Source of the DNA: Salinimicrobium soli
GTDB taxonomy: Bacteria; Bacteroidota; Bacteroidia; Flavobacteriales; Flavobacteriaceae
NCBI RefSeq assembly: GCF_048323655.1
Contig: NZ_JBLUWW010000002.1
Span: forward strand, 795,625 to 859,624
Reading direction: 5' to 3'
Length of the DNA: 64,000 nt
This document shows positions 24,149-32,096 of this stretch, one piece after another (within the stretch, counting starts at the first letter, position 1; each line of letters opens with the position of its first letter). Position numbers and translations under genes: made by a program. The notes beneath the pieces were generated by a model. That model was given only the letters and a program-made list of their open reading frames with translations. It was not told the origin of the DNA and ran no database searches.

Positions 24149-24922
24149 TCAATCAAAAATTATTTCGCCAAAGAAATCTTCTAAGTCTCTGTTGTATAAA
24201 TTGAGCTTTTTTAAAGTCTTATCTCCTTTTCCCTCTGTCATATCCCAAATATGTATATTCACTCTCTTAGACCTCATTAAAAGGAGCTTATCATAAGCTA
24301 CAGAGACAGCCTTTTCACTCATGTCTGGCACCAACAAGACCTTATGCCCTTTTAAGCAAGCTACTTTAGACTCTGTCAGTCCATTTAAACCACCAAATGC
24401 CAGCCAGGTAAACTGAGGTAAGAGAATTGCCCCAACAACAGCTGTCTTTTCACTCTCCACCAGCACCACGAGATCTGTTCCTTTTCTAATTGACTTGAGG
24501 AAATGAGCCCCAAATAAGCAAGAATAGTAGCCATCATCATTCTTATACGGTGCTTTAAACCGATTGGTTCTCTTCCCGTTTTCTTGATAATAACAAATCT
24601 TATTTTTCTGCACCTGGAGATTTTCATTGATTAGCCAGAAAACAGTACCTCCGTTTTTTGTTGAGCCGAGGGCATAGTCCTCCTTAACACGATCTACATC
24701 TTGCTCTGGATAGTTCTTTCTGAGATACTGCAGCAGATTATTTTCCGGTGATACCTCATAATATTTCCAGATCAGCGATTCAGATATAAATCGCTGATCT
24801 GGATTATTGCTTGTAGAGCTAAAATTTTCTGAAAGACTTGGAGTAGGGGAGTTCACCACATCCGTGTCCCAGGAGTTGGTGATTTTATTCCACTGATATT
24901 CTTGCCCTTTTTCAGAAAACAT
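24149..24922 (-). CDS. DUF6371-like protein, probably 5'-truncated
   Basis: Resembles DUF6371 proteins found on Bacteroidota mobile elements: a KYYEVSPENNLLQYL helical part, FWLINENLQVQKNKICYY, a GAHFL motif and a Toprim-like LVVLVESEKTAVVGAILLP (about 152-170) followed by AFGGLNGL. These proteins usually begin with a zinc-finger domain; here the first 40 residues lack any Cys pair, so the N-terminus is missing or replaced. It lies between two gene fragments and is likely a remnant of a mobile element. Confidence 0.65.
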   Translation of the reverse strand: MFSEKGQEYQWNKITNSWDTDVVNSPTPSLSENFSSTSNNPDQRFISESLIWKYYEVSPENNLLQYLRKNYPEQDVDRVKEDYALGSTKNGGTVFWLINENLQVQKNKICYYQENGKRTNRFKAPYKNDDGYYSCLFGAHFLKSIRKGTDLVVLVESEKTAVVGAILLPQFTWLAFGGLNGLTESKVACLKGHKVLLVPDMSEKAVSVAYDKLLLMRSKRVNIHIWDMTEGKGDKTLKKLNLYNRDLEDFFGEIIFD

Positions 24923-25248
24923 CCTGGAAAACGGGAAGCTTAAAAGTGATATTGGAAGAGAGATTTTAGAGTGGTATAATTAATAATAATTATTCCGTTT
25001 ATCAGCTTCCAAATTCTTTCCCGTTCTATCTGCTACCCCAAAACCTGTTTCTGTTTACTATAAAAAGCTTCTGCCTGCAGCTGCGTAAGTTCGCGTGCCG
25101 ATTATCCATATAATTAATCCAGTTAAACAATCTCTAACAAACGAATCCTCCCTCCACCAAAAGTTGTGATTTCATACAAGCCTACAGTCATTAAATTTGA
25201 TTATACTATCCTCTTCGGAAAATATAACATCCGAATAAAAAGTTCACG
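24923..25248. other. Intergenic region holding a DUF4407 gene remnant
   Basis: 326 bases without an intact gene. Contains an AT-rich palindrome (TTAATAATAATTA, about 24980-24992) and the 66-base DUF4407 3' remnant listed separately. Confidence 0.5.
25033..25098 (-). pseudogene. Remnant: last 21 codons of a DUF4407 gene
   Basis: Minus-strand translation ARELTQLQAEAFYSKQKQ-VLG then stop is nearly identical to the C-terminus of the intact DUF4407 protein at 32097 (ARELMQLQADAFYSKQKQ-VLG): two substitutions in 21 residues. Nothing before it matches. A scar of duplication or recombination. Confidence 0.85.
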
Positions 25249-25917
25249 ATGAAATACATGATAACAATAGAGGAAGTCCAGTCGGTCGATGAGATCAAAG
25301 AATTCTGGACAAATGAGGACTATGTTCAATTGCTGGAAAAATTTGATTATCCGAATGCGGAAGATACGGGAAGCGAGAGCTTACGGGAGCTACTGTTTAT
25401 GGCAATAGCCGATTTTGAACCTTCTGAAGCTGCAGGAATTGTGCTGAAATACAAACTGGAGAAAGAATTGACTGAAGGACAAATTGACCAGATCTCCAAT
25501 GATATGTTACTGGATAAGGTATGTGAGGAATATCCCGAGATGGAATTGCAGGCTCCATTATTCCATATCAACCAGTTGGTTTTTAAGGCATACAACGGCA
25601 AGTTTCCCAGCTCAAGCGCAACAATTATTAAATGCCGAATTAACTCCCAGGATGAGCCGGAAAAGAACCTTGACAAAGAAATAATCCTAAGAATATTAAA
25701 TGACGGCTTGTCTGACAGGAATATTGTAAAAAGATTATTTGAAGAACAAATGAAGGGTAATTTAGAATTTCCGGAAGCAGAAAACATTATCTGGGACTTG
25801 CAAAATCCTGAAAAGGACAAGTATAGAATTACCACTTCCGGCAATTTGATTAAAAAGGAGGAAATAATTTCTTCTGAATGGGAAGGGGAATTAACGGTTT
25901 CTGAAATAGCTTCTTAG
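25249..25917 (+). CDS. Acidic protein of unknown function
   Basis: Not recognised. 222 residues, very acidic, no signal peptide and no membrane segment, so a cytoplasmic protein. Predicted mostly helical in the first 105 residues (FWTNEDYVQLLEKFDYP; LRELLFMAIADFEPSEAAG), with a later part LDKEIILRILNDGLSDRNIVK and a closing ITTSGNLIKKEEIISSEWEG. It follows a region of gene remnants and is bounded by palindrome A11, so possibly accessory. Confidence 0.65.
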   Translation: MKYMITIEEVQSVDEIKEFWTNEDYVQLLEKFDYPNAEDTGSESLRELLFMAIADFEPSEAAGIVLKYKLEKELTEGQIDQISNDMLLDKVCEEYPEMELQAPLFHINQLVFKAYNGKFPSSSATIIKCRINSQDEPEKNLDKEIILRILNDGLSDRNIVKRLFEEQMKGNLEFPEAENIIWDLQNPEKDKYRITTSGNLIKKEEIISSEWEGELTVSEIAS

Positions 25918-25942
25918 AAAGCGGGTTTGGTAGTCCCTAACC

Positions 25943-26010
25943 CCTCGTGTGTTCTCGATACAAATTTTTCTCGCTGTAATGCTCGAAAAATCCACTCGAA
26001 CTGACGAGGG
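25943..26010. repeat. Nested palindrome A11 (right half)
   Basis: GTGTTCTCGATACA, an imperfect hairpin around TTTTTCTCG/CGAAAAA, and CCACTCGAACTGACGAGGG; no left half. Confidence 0.8.
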
Positions 26011-26027
26011 TTTTCTTTTTTCTCAAC

Positions 26028-26158
26028 ACGTCAGTTCGAGTGTTTTTCTATCCTGCGGGAGCAGGATGGGAAAATGTATCGAGAACAGGTTAGGAACAAA
26101 GAACTCCCTCGCCTTCCCGATACAATCCCTGGTCCTTGGGATCACTCGAACAGACAAG
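26028..26158. repeat. Nested palindrome A12 (complete, diverged)
   Basis: ACGTCAGTTCGAGT, hairpin ATCCTGC/GCAGGAT, GTATCGAGAAC, then CTTCCCGATACA, a CCTGGTCCTTGGG stretch and TCACTCGAACAGAC. Confidence 0.82.
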
Positions 26159-26290
26159 AAGTTCGATAGTCAAATTGAAACTTAAAAAGTTGAAAAGTCG
26201 GGAACCTTTCCGCCACGCTTTAGGGAGGGGAAATGCGGAAAGAATTTATTAAAGTTAAAGCTGAAAGTTGAAAGGCGACAGCGAAAAATG

Positions 26291-26374
26291 TATCGAGTTC
26301 TCAATACGAATTGCATCTCCCTACCGGTCGATGAAATTTACCTGCCTGCCGGCAGGCAGGCTCGAACTGACGGG
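26291..26374. repeat. Nested palindrome A13 (right half)
   Basis: GTTCTCAATACG, a long perfect hairpin CCTGCCTGCC/GGCAGGCAGG and CTCGAACTGACGGG, 85 bases before the DnaQ-GIY-YIG gene. Confidence 0.82.
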
Positions 26375-26458
26375 CAGGTTGGGATTTATTCCATTTTGTA
26401 GGAATTTATCCTAATAATTAATTAAAATTCCTAAATTTACTGCTTTGGAAGAGCAGCT

Positions 26459-27934
26459 ATGGAAAACCAGTTATTTGCCATTATTGATGTGGAGACTACG
26501 GGCGGAGGTATCAACGGAAATCGTCTGACCGAAATCTGCATTGTGCTGCTCCGGGGTTCGGTGGTCATAGATAAATTCACGAGCCTCATCAATCCTGAGG
26601 AGGAGATCCCTCGTTATATCACCGCACTTACCGGTATTGATAACGCCATGCTTGAAGATGCGCCGAAATTTCATGAGGTGGCGAAAAAAGTAGAAGAGCT
26701 TACCCGTGATGCCATTTTTGTGGCCCACAATGTGAATTTTGATTATAATGTGATACGGAATGAATTCCGGGAGCTGGGCTTTGAATACATCCGGAAGAAG
26801 CTCTGTACGGTACGCCTTTCCCGCAAACTGATCCCCGGCCTGTTTTCCTACAGCCTGGGTAGGTTGTGCGACTCCATCAACATTCCCATTGTCAACCGCC
26901 ACCGGGCCGAAGGAGATACAGATGCCACGGTGATTCTTTTCCAGAGGTTGCTGTCGCTGGATGATAATTTTAAGGTCATCAATTCCTTCCTGCACGCCCG
27001 CTCCCGGCAGGCTACCTTACCACCACATATTGATGCGGACATGGTCAACGATTTGCCTGCATCGCCGGGCGTTTACCTGTTTAAAGACCGGCAGCACAAG
27101 GTGATCTACGCGGGCAAAGCCATCGATATCAAAAAACGGGTGGTCTCTCATTTCTATGACCGCATGAGCAAGGAATACCACCTGGGCCAGGAGACCTTCC
27201 ATATAGATCACGAAACTACGGGCAATGAATTGATCGCCCTGCTCCTGGAGGCCGAGTGCATCAGGAAATACTATCCGAAGTTCAACAGGGCGCAGAAACG
27301 TCCGGGTGCGGTATACCAGATCGTGAGTTATACCAATCAGCGTGGCATCCTGCAACTGGCAATGGAAAAGACGAATAAGTTCAGGGAAGCTGTCGGCATT
27401 TTTTACAGTCGTGCTTTGGCGCAGGAAAAGCTGGAGCAGCTGTGCAGGGAATTCAGTTTGTGTCCCAAGTACTGCAGTCTGCAATCAAATGTGGAGGAAT
27501 GTTCACATTACAGCATTGTGAGCTGTGAAGGCATCTGTAGAGGCCAGGAGGAGGTGGAAGCTTACAACAACAAAGTAAATAAAGCCATTGCTTCTTTGAC
27601 CGAAGAATCGTCGACCTTCGTGATCAGGGAGAAGGGGAGAAGCTTTAAGGAAGAAGCTTTTGTGCTGGTAAAAGAAGGGCAGTACCAGGGCTTCGGATTC
27701 ATTGATGCCGAAACTCAAATAAACCGTTTAGAAGATTACGAAGCATTTTTAAAGCGGCAGACGGCAACTTACCACACCAATAAGATCCTGAGCAATTATC
27801 TCCGGAAGCAGGGAGCACCTAAGGTGATCTTTTTTGAAAATGAATCTGAAACTCGACCCGATCGGCCGGTCGCCAGGGCCCAACGGAATGCCGGGGTTAT
27901 GGCGAGTCATAAGACGCTGTCGCTGTTCAATTGA
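26459..27934 (+). CDS. DnaQ-like 3'-5' exonuclease fused to GIY-YIG (UvrC/Cho-type) nuclease
   Basis: Two nuclease domains in one 491-residue protein. The DEDDh exonuclease has Exo I FAIIDVETTG (Asp10, Glu12), Exo II AHNVNFDY (Asp95) and Exo III HRAEGD (His148, Asp153). The GIY-YIG domain starts at ASPGVYLFKD (Tyr206), with VIYAGKA (Tyr217, Gly219) and Arg227, followed by the UvrC-N-like conserved LLEAECIRKYYPKFNRAQ. A Cys-rich patch (CPKYCSL, CSHY, CEGIC) follows. Such fusions are known in bacteria and are thought to act in repair or processing of DNA 3' ends and flaps. All catalytic residues are intact. Palindromes lie on both sides. Confidence 0.92.
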   Translation: MENQLFAIIDVETTGGGINGNRLTEICIVLLRGSVVIDKFTSLINPEEEIPRYITALTGIDNAMLEDAPKFHEVAKKVEELTRDAIFVAHNVNFDYNVIRNEFRELGFEYIRKKLCTVRLSRKLIPGLFSYSLGRLCDSINIPIVNRHRAEGDTDATVILFQRLLSLDDNFKVINSFLHARSRQATLPPHIDADMVNDLPASPGVYLFKDRQHKVIYAGKAIDIKKRVVSHFYDRMSKEYHLGQETFHIDHETTGNELIALLLEAECIRKYYPKFNRAQKRPGAVYQIVSYTNQRGILQLAMEKTNKFREAVGIFYSRALAQEKLEQLCREFSLCPKYCSLQSNVEECSHYSIVSCEGICRGQEEVEAYNNKVNKAIASLTEESSTFVIREKGRSFKEEAFVLVKEGQYQGFGFIDAETQINRLEDYEAFLKRQTATYHTNKILSNYLRKQGAPKVIFFENESETRPDRPVARAQRNAGVMASHKTLSLFN

Positions 27935-27990
27935 CAATTATCAATTAACAATGAACAATGAACAATTATCAATGAACAATTATCAATTTA
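27929..27990. repeat. Quasi-periodic CAATTATCAATGAA micro-repeat
   Basis: Irregular tandem units (ACAATTATCAATTAACAATG, AACAATGAACAATTATCA) starting within the nuclease stop codon and leading into palindrome A14. Confidence 0.8.
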
Positions 27991-28008
27991 CAGTTTAGCA
28001 ATACCTTC

Positions 28009-28110
28009 ACGTCAGTTCGAGTGCCCCGATAGTTATCGGGGTGTATCGAGAACCAGTGAATTTCAGACAGCGTTAGCAGGATGAAATTGTATCGGGAACC
28101 AGTGAATTTC
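28009..28110. repeat. Nested palindrome A14 (left half, with second inner arm)
   Basis: CACGTCAGTTCGAGT, perfect hairpin CCCCGATAGTTATCGGGG, GTATCGAGAACCAGTGAATTTC, hairpin AGCGTTAGC and GTATCGGGAACCAGTGAATTTC. The last motif is a repeat of the inner arm. Confidence 0.8.
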
Positions 28111-28184
28111 AATTCACCAAAGATGCTGGAAAAATGGGAATTTGTAGAGCCCTATACCATTTTTAAATTGCCAGCCGAAATATT

Positions 28185-29576
28185 CTACCTTTTCATTACA
28201 CCTTTAATGTTCACGAATTCTTTCAATCCGAATCCACCGTGTTCCCGTCCATAGCCCGAATTTTTCACCCCACCGAATGGAATGGCGGGATCGGCCAGGC
28301 CGAAGGAATTAATAAACACCATTCCGGTATCAAAGTGCTTCTCTGCCATTTCGAAGGCAGCGTCTTCATCTTTGGAGAAGATTCCTCCACCCAGTCCAAA
28401 TCGGCTGTCGTTAGCAATGCGCATGGCATCTTCATTATCCCTGGCCTTGATCAATGAAGCTACCGGGCCAAAAAGTTCATCTTCATAAGCAGGCTGTCCC
28501 GGCTGTACATTTTCCAATACGGTGGCAGGATAGAAAAATCCTTCCCCATCTGGAATTTTCCCTCCGCAAGCAATCCTGGCTCCTTTCTCAACGCTTTTCA
28601 CTACTTGATCGTGAAGATCATCGCGGAGATCTTTGCGTGCTATGGGGCCCAATTGAGTGCTTTCCTTATTAGGATCACCCATTTTGACTTCACTCATAGT
28701 CTTAACGAATTTCTCCCGAAACTCTTCGTATACTTTTTCGGTAACTATGAAGCGCTTCGCCGCAATACATGTTTCACCATTGTTATAAATACGACCTTTG
28801 ACACATTCTTCTACTGCTAGGTCAATATCTGCATCTTCAAAAACCAAATAAGCATCATTGGCGCCTAATTCCAGGACTGTTTTTTTCAACTCAGCGGTGG
28901 CTTTCTGTCCGATGTTTCTTCCCGCATCAGGACTCCCGGTGAGCGTTACTCCCCGTACCAATTTATTTTTTATAACCTCATCAGACTGATCGTGACTAAT
29001 CGTCAAAGTGGTAAACAAGCCATCCGGGATTTCGGCCTCCTTGTAAATACGCTCCAGCAGTTTCCCGGAACCGGTCACGTTTGAGGCGTGCTTTAATAAA
29101 ACCCCGTTACCTGCCATCAGGCTGGCTATCGAATAACGCACTACCTGATAGCACGGATAATTCCAGGGCTGGATGCCATATACTATCCCAATGGGAGCAT
29201 AAGAAACGCGGCCTTTTTGTCCATTTACCATATCCCGTTCCTCGGTTTTCAACTCCTTCGGTCCGATTTCGGCGGTATATTCACAGATGGCAACGCATAA
29301 ATCCACCTCCTGCTTACTTTGCTCTAAAGTCTTTCCCATCTCATTGGTCATCAATTGCGCCAACTCTGTTTTGGCCTTGGTTAATGCTTTTCCGATGGCT
29401 TTGATGACTTCTGCCCGGTCTTCGGGAGAGACATTCCTCCACTTCTCAAATGCTTTTTGGCATTTTGAAATGGCCGCTTTTACCTCTTCATTCGTCATGT
29501 ATTCGTAGCGATCGAGCGTCACACCTGTTGCGGGGTTGATCGTCTCTATTGCTTCTGTGGTTCCTGCTTCACTCAT
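28185..29576 (-). CDS. NAD(P)-dependent aldehyde dehydrogenase, succinate-semialdehyde dehydrogenase-like
   Basis: Full-length ALDH fold (463 residues). The Rossmann part has GYGIQPWNYPCYQVVRY-type sequence (GIVYGIQPWNYPCYQ, about 133-147) and TLTGSPDAGRNIG; the general base Glu lies in VLELGANDA and the nucleophile Cys in NNGETCIAAKRF. The C-terminus GGVKNSGYGREHGGFGLKEF is typical of the GabD/YneI-type succinate-semialdehyde dehydrogenases. It is 31 bases downstream of an SDR gene on the same strand, so the two probably form an operon handling an aldehyde/alcohol or carbonyl substrate. Confidence 0.92.
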   Translation of the reverse strand: MSEAGTTEAIETINPATGVTLDRYEYMTNEEVKAAISKCQKAFEKWRNVSPEDRAEVIKAIGKALTKAKTELAQLMTNEMGKTLEQSKQEVDLCVAICEYTAEIGPKELKTEERDMVNGQKGRVSYAPIGIVYGIQPWNYPCYQVVRYSIASLMAGNGVLLKHASNVTGSGKLLERIYKEAEIPDGLFTTLTISHDQSDEVIKNKLVRGVTLTGSPDAGRNIGQKATAELKKTVLELGANDAYLVFEDADIDLAVEECVKGRIYNNGETCIAAKRFIVTEKVYEEFREKFVKTMSEVKMGDPNKESTQLGPIARKDLRDDLHDQVVKSVEKGARIACGGKIPDGEGFFYPATVLENVQPGQPAYEDELFGPVASLIKARDNEDAMRIANDSRFGLGGGIFSKDEDAAFEMAEKHFDTGMVFINSFGLADPAIPFGGVKNSGYGREHGGFGLKEFVNIKGVMKR

Positions 29577-29607
29577 TTTATTTAGGTTTTTTCGGTGTTA
29601 ATAATGA

Positions 29608-30348
29608 TTATCCTTGTTCTGTTGGCATGATGTACACATCGTTGATGTTTACCCTGTCTGGCTGAATTAAGGCGTAGAAAATGGCATTGGCGATATCTTC
29701 GGCTTCCAGTGTGGTCATCTCTTTCATTCCTTTCAGTTTCTCCTTAATGTCCTCGTCGGTGATGGTTTCAAACAGGCTTGTATCCACTGCACCCGGCTCT
29801 ATGGAGGTGACGTTGATTCCATATTGCGGTGCCAATTCTTTTCTTAATCCTTCAGAAAACATTTTCACGGCTATCTTGGTGGCGCAATATACCGCCCCAC
29901 CGGGGAAGTAATTGTGCGCTGCCGAGGAAGATATATTTATAATGTGTCCGCTTTTATTCTCACGCAGTGTGGGCAATACGGCTGCCACTCCGTTGAGTAC
30001 GCCTTTAATATTGACATCAACCATCTTCTCCCACTCATCGGTCTTGAGTTTTTCGATGTAGGAGAGGGGCATAAGTCCTGCGTTATTGATAAGGACATCG
30101 ACGGTCCCATATTTTTCAAGGGTTTGAGAAACAGCATTTTCAAAATCGGCAGGTTTCGTTACATCCGTTTTTACCACCAATGCCTTTCCGCCATCGTTTT
30201 CTATTTTACCTTTTAATTTTTTAAGTTCATCTTCACTTCTGGCACACAATACCACCGAGGCCCCTTCACTAGCCAACTTCATTGCCGTTGCCTTTCCTAT
30301 TCCACTGGAAGCTCCGGTTATTATTACTACTTTGTTTTTTAAGTCCAT
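29608..30348 (-). CDS. Short-chain dehydrogenase/reductase (SDR)
   Basis: Classical SDR of 246 residues. Cofactor motif TGASSGIGKA (about 11-20) followed by a basic CARSEDELKK that suggests NADP preference; NNAG near residue 88; catalytic Ser in INISSSAAH and the YxxxK as YCATK. The tail (INDVYIMPTEQG) resembles the YdfG-like clavaldehyde/serine dehydrogenase group. First gene of a two-gene unit with ALDH. Confidence 0.93.
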   Translation of the reverse strand: MDLKNKVVIITGASSGIGKATAMKLASEGASVVLCARSEDELKKLKGKIENDGGKALVVKTDVTKPADFENAVSQTLEKYGTVDVLINNAGLMPLSYIEKLKTDEWEKMVDVNIKGVLNGVAAVLPTLRENKSGHIINISSSAAHNYFPGGAVYCATKIAVKMFSEGLRKELAPQYGINVTSIEPGAVDTSLFETITDEDIKEKLKGMKEMTTLEAEDIANAIFYALIQPDRVNINDVYIMPTEQG

Positions 30349-30480
30349 CTTATGTTTTTATCGGGTTACTAATTATATTTTAAGCGTGTTTCTAAACTTT
30401 AAATTCTTTTTGATATCCCCAAAGTAGTTCATTTACAAGGGAATGGAGCAGGAAAACTCCTAATTGTCTTTATTTTAATA

Positions 30481-30524
30481 TTTGAACAATGAGCAATGAA
30501 CAATTACCAGTGAGCAATAAACCT
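30481..30524. repeat. Quasi-periodic CAATGAGCAATGAACAA micro-repeat
   Basis: GAACAATGAGCAATGAACAA followed by TTACCAGTGAGCAATAAACC, placed directly before palindrome A15, the same arrangement as at 27.93-28.1 kb. Confidence 0.75.
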
Positions 30525-30526
30525 TC

Positions 30527-30597
30527 ACGTCAGTTCGAGCCCGCCTGTAGGTAGGTAGGTGAATTTCAGACTGCGTTAGCAGGATAAAATTTGTGTC
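30527..30597. repeat. Nested palindrome A15 (left-half remnant)
   Basis: CACGTCAGTTCGAGCCCGCC, a GTAGGTAGGTAGGTG run, then GAATTTCAGACTGCGTTAGC-AGG shared with A14 and A16. Confidence 0.72.
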
Positions 30598-30747
30598 CGT
30601 GAAGTTGTTAGTTCTCTGTTTCCTGCACGAACCGGTCTGATATTTTAAATCGGTCTAAATTTATTCGCGGATCGGTAGAGGATGGAAGATAGTCCACATT
30701 TTTTGCTAAATATTTGCGTAAATTAGGAATGATTAATACCTGATATA

Positions 30748-30894
30748 ATGGTATATAGCTCTAATAAATTCCCGGCACTAGAGTTTATCACAGAGGAGGA
30801 ATATTATGCTATTGGTAAAAAGAGAGAACCGTATGTAAGAATCTTTTTCCGCCTATGTCCAAATATGTGCGGTAACCGGATAGATTGTGTTTAA
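30748..30894 (+). CDS. Possible small ORF upstream of rsgA
   Basis: A 48-codon ATG frame (starts MVYSSNKFPALEFITEEEYY, ends CGNRIDCV) ending 14 bases before the rsgA start. Composition is protein-like but there is no recognised family, no clear RBS, and it may be a fragment or chance. Confidence 0.25.
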   Translation: MVYSSNKFPALEFITEEEYYAIGKKREPYVRIFFRLCPNMCGNRIDCV

Positions 30895-30908
30895 TAAAGA
30901 GAAAAGAA

Positions 30909-31973
30909 ATGACACTTGAGGATTTAGGATATAATGTAGATTTAGAAAACTACAGAAAGGACCAAAATCTTGATTCTCTAAGAGTGGGGCGGGTTATTTC
31001 AGAACATAAAGAAAGGTATGTTGTGAAAACCCCTCAAAAAGAATACGAAGGTGAAATAATTGGAAACCTCCGTTTTTCAGCGCACAACAGATCTGATTTC
31101 CCTGCAGTTGGTGACTGGGTCGCAATTTCTGAATATGACGACAATAAAGTACTTATTCATTCCGTCTTCCCGAGAAAGACAATTATTGAAAGACAAGCCG
31201 TGGGCAAGCAGGGAGAAAAGCAAATCATAGCCACAAATATTGATTATGCTTTTATTGTTCAGGCGGTTGACAGGGATTTCAACATTAACAGATTTGAAAG
31301 ATATTTGACCATTTGCCATGCATCCAACGTGAAACCAATTATCATTCTGAATAAAATTGATTTGATAAATGAGAGTGAATTATCAGACCTGGTTGGTAAC
31401 GTTCGGGAACGGATAAAAATAGTACCGATAATTCCTATAAGCAATGAGTCCCGAAAAGGATTCGAAAAACTCAAAGAGAATATTGAAAAAGGTAAAACCT
31501 ATTGTTTGTTAGGCTCATCGGGAGTAGGAAAATCTACTTTATTGAACAACTTATCAGGGAAACAGTTGATGAAAACCGATACGATCAGTGCAAGTACCCA
31601 TAAAGGCCGACATGTTACAAGTCACCGTGAACTATTAGTTCTCGAAAATGGAGGAATTCTAATAGACAATCCGGGAATGAGAGAAGTTGGAATTGCCGAT
31701 TCTAAGGATGGATTAGAAACGACATTCAATGCAATAACTGAACTGGCCAAAGACTGTAAGTTTAAAAATTGTACACATACTGTTGAAGTAGACTGTGCAG
31801 TTTTAAAGGCTGTTGAAAATGGCGAAATAGACAAGTCCTCCTACGAAAACTTCTTGAAAATGGAACGCGAAAAGGAACACTTTGAATCAACAATTACTGA
31901 AAAACGTAAGAAAGACAAGGATTTCGGAAAAATGATAAAGAATTACAAAAAAAATAAATACAAAAAGCACTAA
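30909..31973 (+). CDS. rsgA: Ribosome small subunit-dependent GTPase A
   Basis: Circularly permuted GTPase that assists 30S maturation. Start chosen at the ATG at 30909 (MTLEDLGYNV); the longer frame would add eight residues. OB fold about 25-90, then permuted G motifs in the order G4 ILNKIDL, G1 GSSGVGKSTL, G2-like T-rich segment (HKGRHVTSH) and G3 DNPGMRE. The zinc site follows (CKFKNCTH and later C). C-terminal coil is lysine-rich. This is the YjeQ-like long form (354 residues). The gene sits inside a block flanked by duplicated nuclease 3' ends. Confidence 0.92.
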   Translation: MTLEDLGYNVDLENYRKDQNLDSLRVGRVISEHKERYVVKTPQKEYEGEIIGNLRFSAHNRSDFPAVGDWVAISEYDDNKVLIHSVFPRKTIIERQAVGKQGEKQIIATNIDYAFIVQAVDRDFNINRFERYLTICHASNVKPIIILNKIDLINESELSDLVGNVRERIKIVPIIPISNESRKGFEKLKENIEKGKTYCLLGSSGVGKSTLLNNLSGKQLMKTDTISASTHKGRHVTSHRELLVLENGGILIDNPGMREVGIADSKDGLETTFNAITELAKDCKFKNCTHTVEVDCAVLKAVENGEIDKSSYENFLKMEREKEHFESTITEKRKKDKDFGKMIKNYKKNKYKKH

Positions 31974-31991
31974 ACATTCGCCATCAACGCG

Positions 31992-32065
31992 GATCGACGG
32001 GTTACCGGGCAAAAAGGAATGCTTCGATTATGGCCAGTCATAAGACGCTGTCGCTATTCAATTGA
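31992..32065 (+). pseudogene. Remnant: duplicated 3' end of the DnaQ-GIY-YIG gene
   Basis: The stretch ATGGCCAGTCATAAGACGCT-GTCGCTATTCAATTGA matches the last codons of the gene ending at 27934 with two mismatches; homology continues upstream to about 31992 with more changes and one deleted base, and downstream through CAATTATCA. Not coding. Confidence 0.85.
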
Positions 32066-32096
32066 CAATTATCAGTTTCCAACACCTAAATACGCT

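Noticed and set aside
24149..24922. Evidence for a complete mobile element around the DUF6371-like gene
   Set aside because: No integrase, relaxase or transposase, and no defined ends; only a remnant can be supported.
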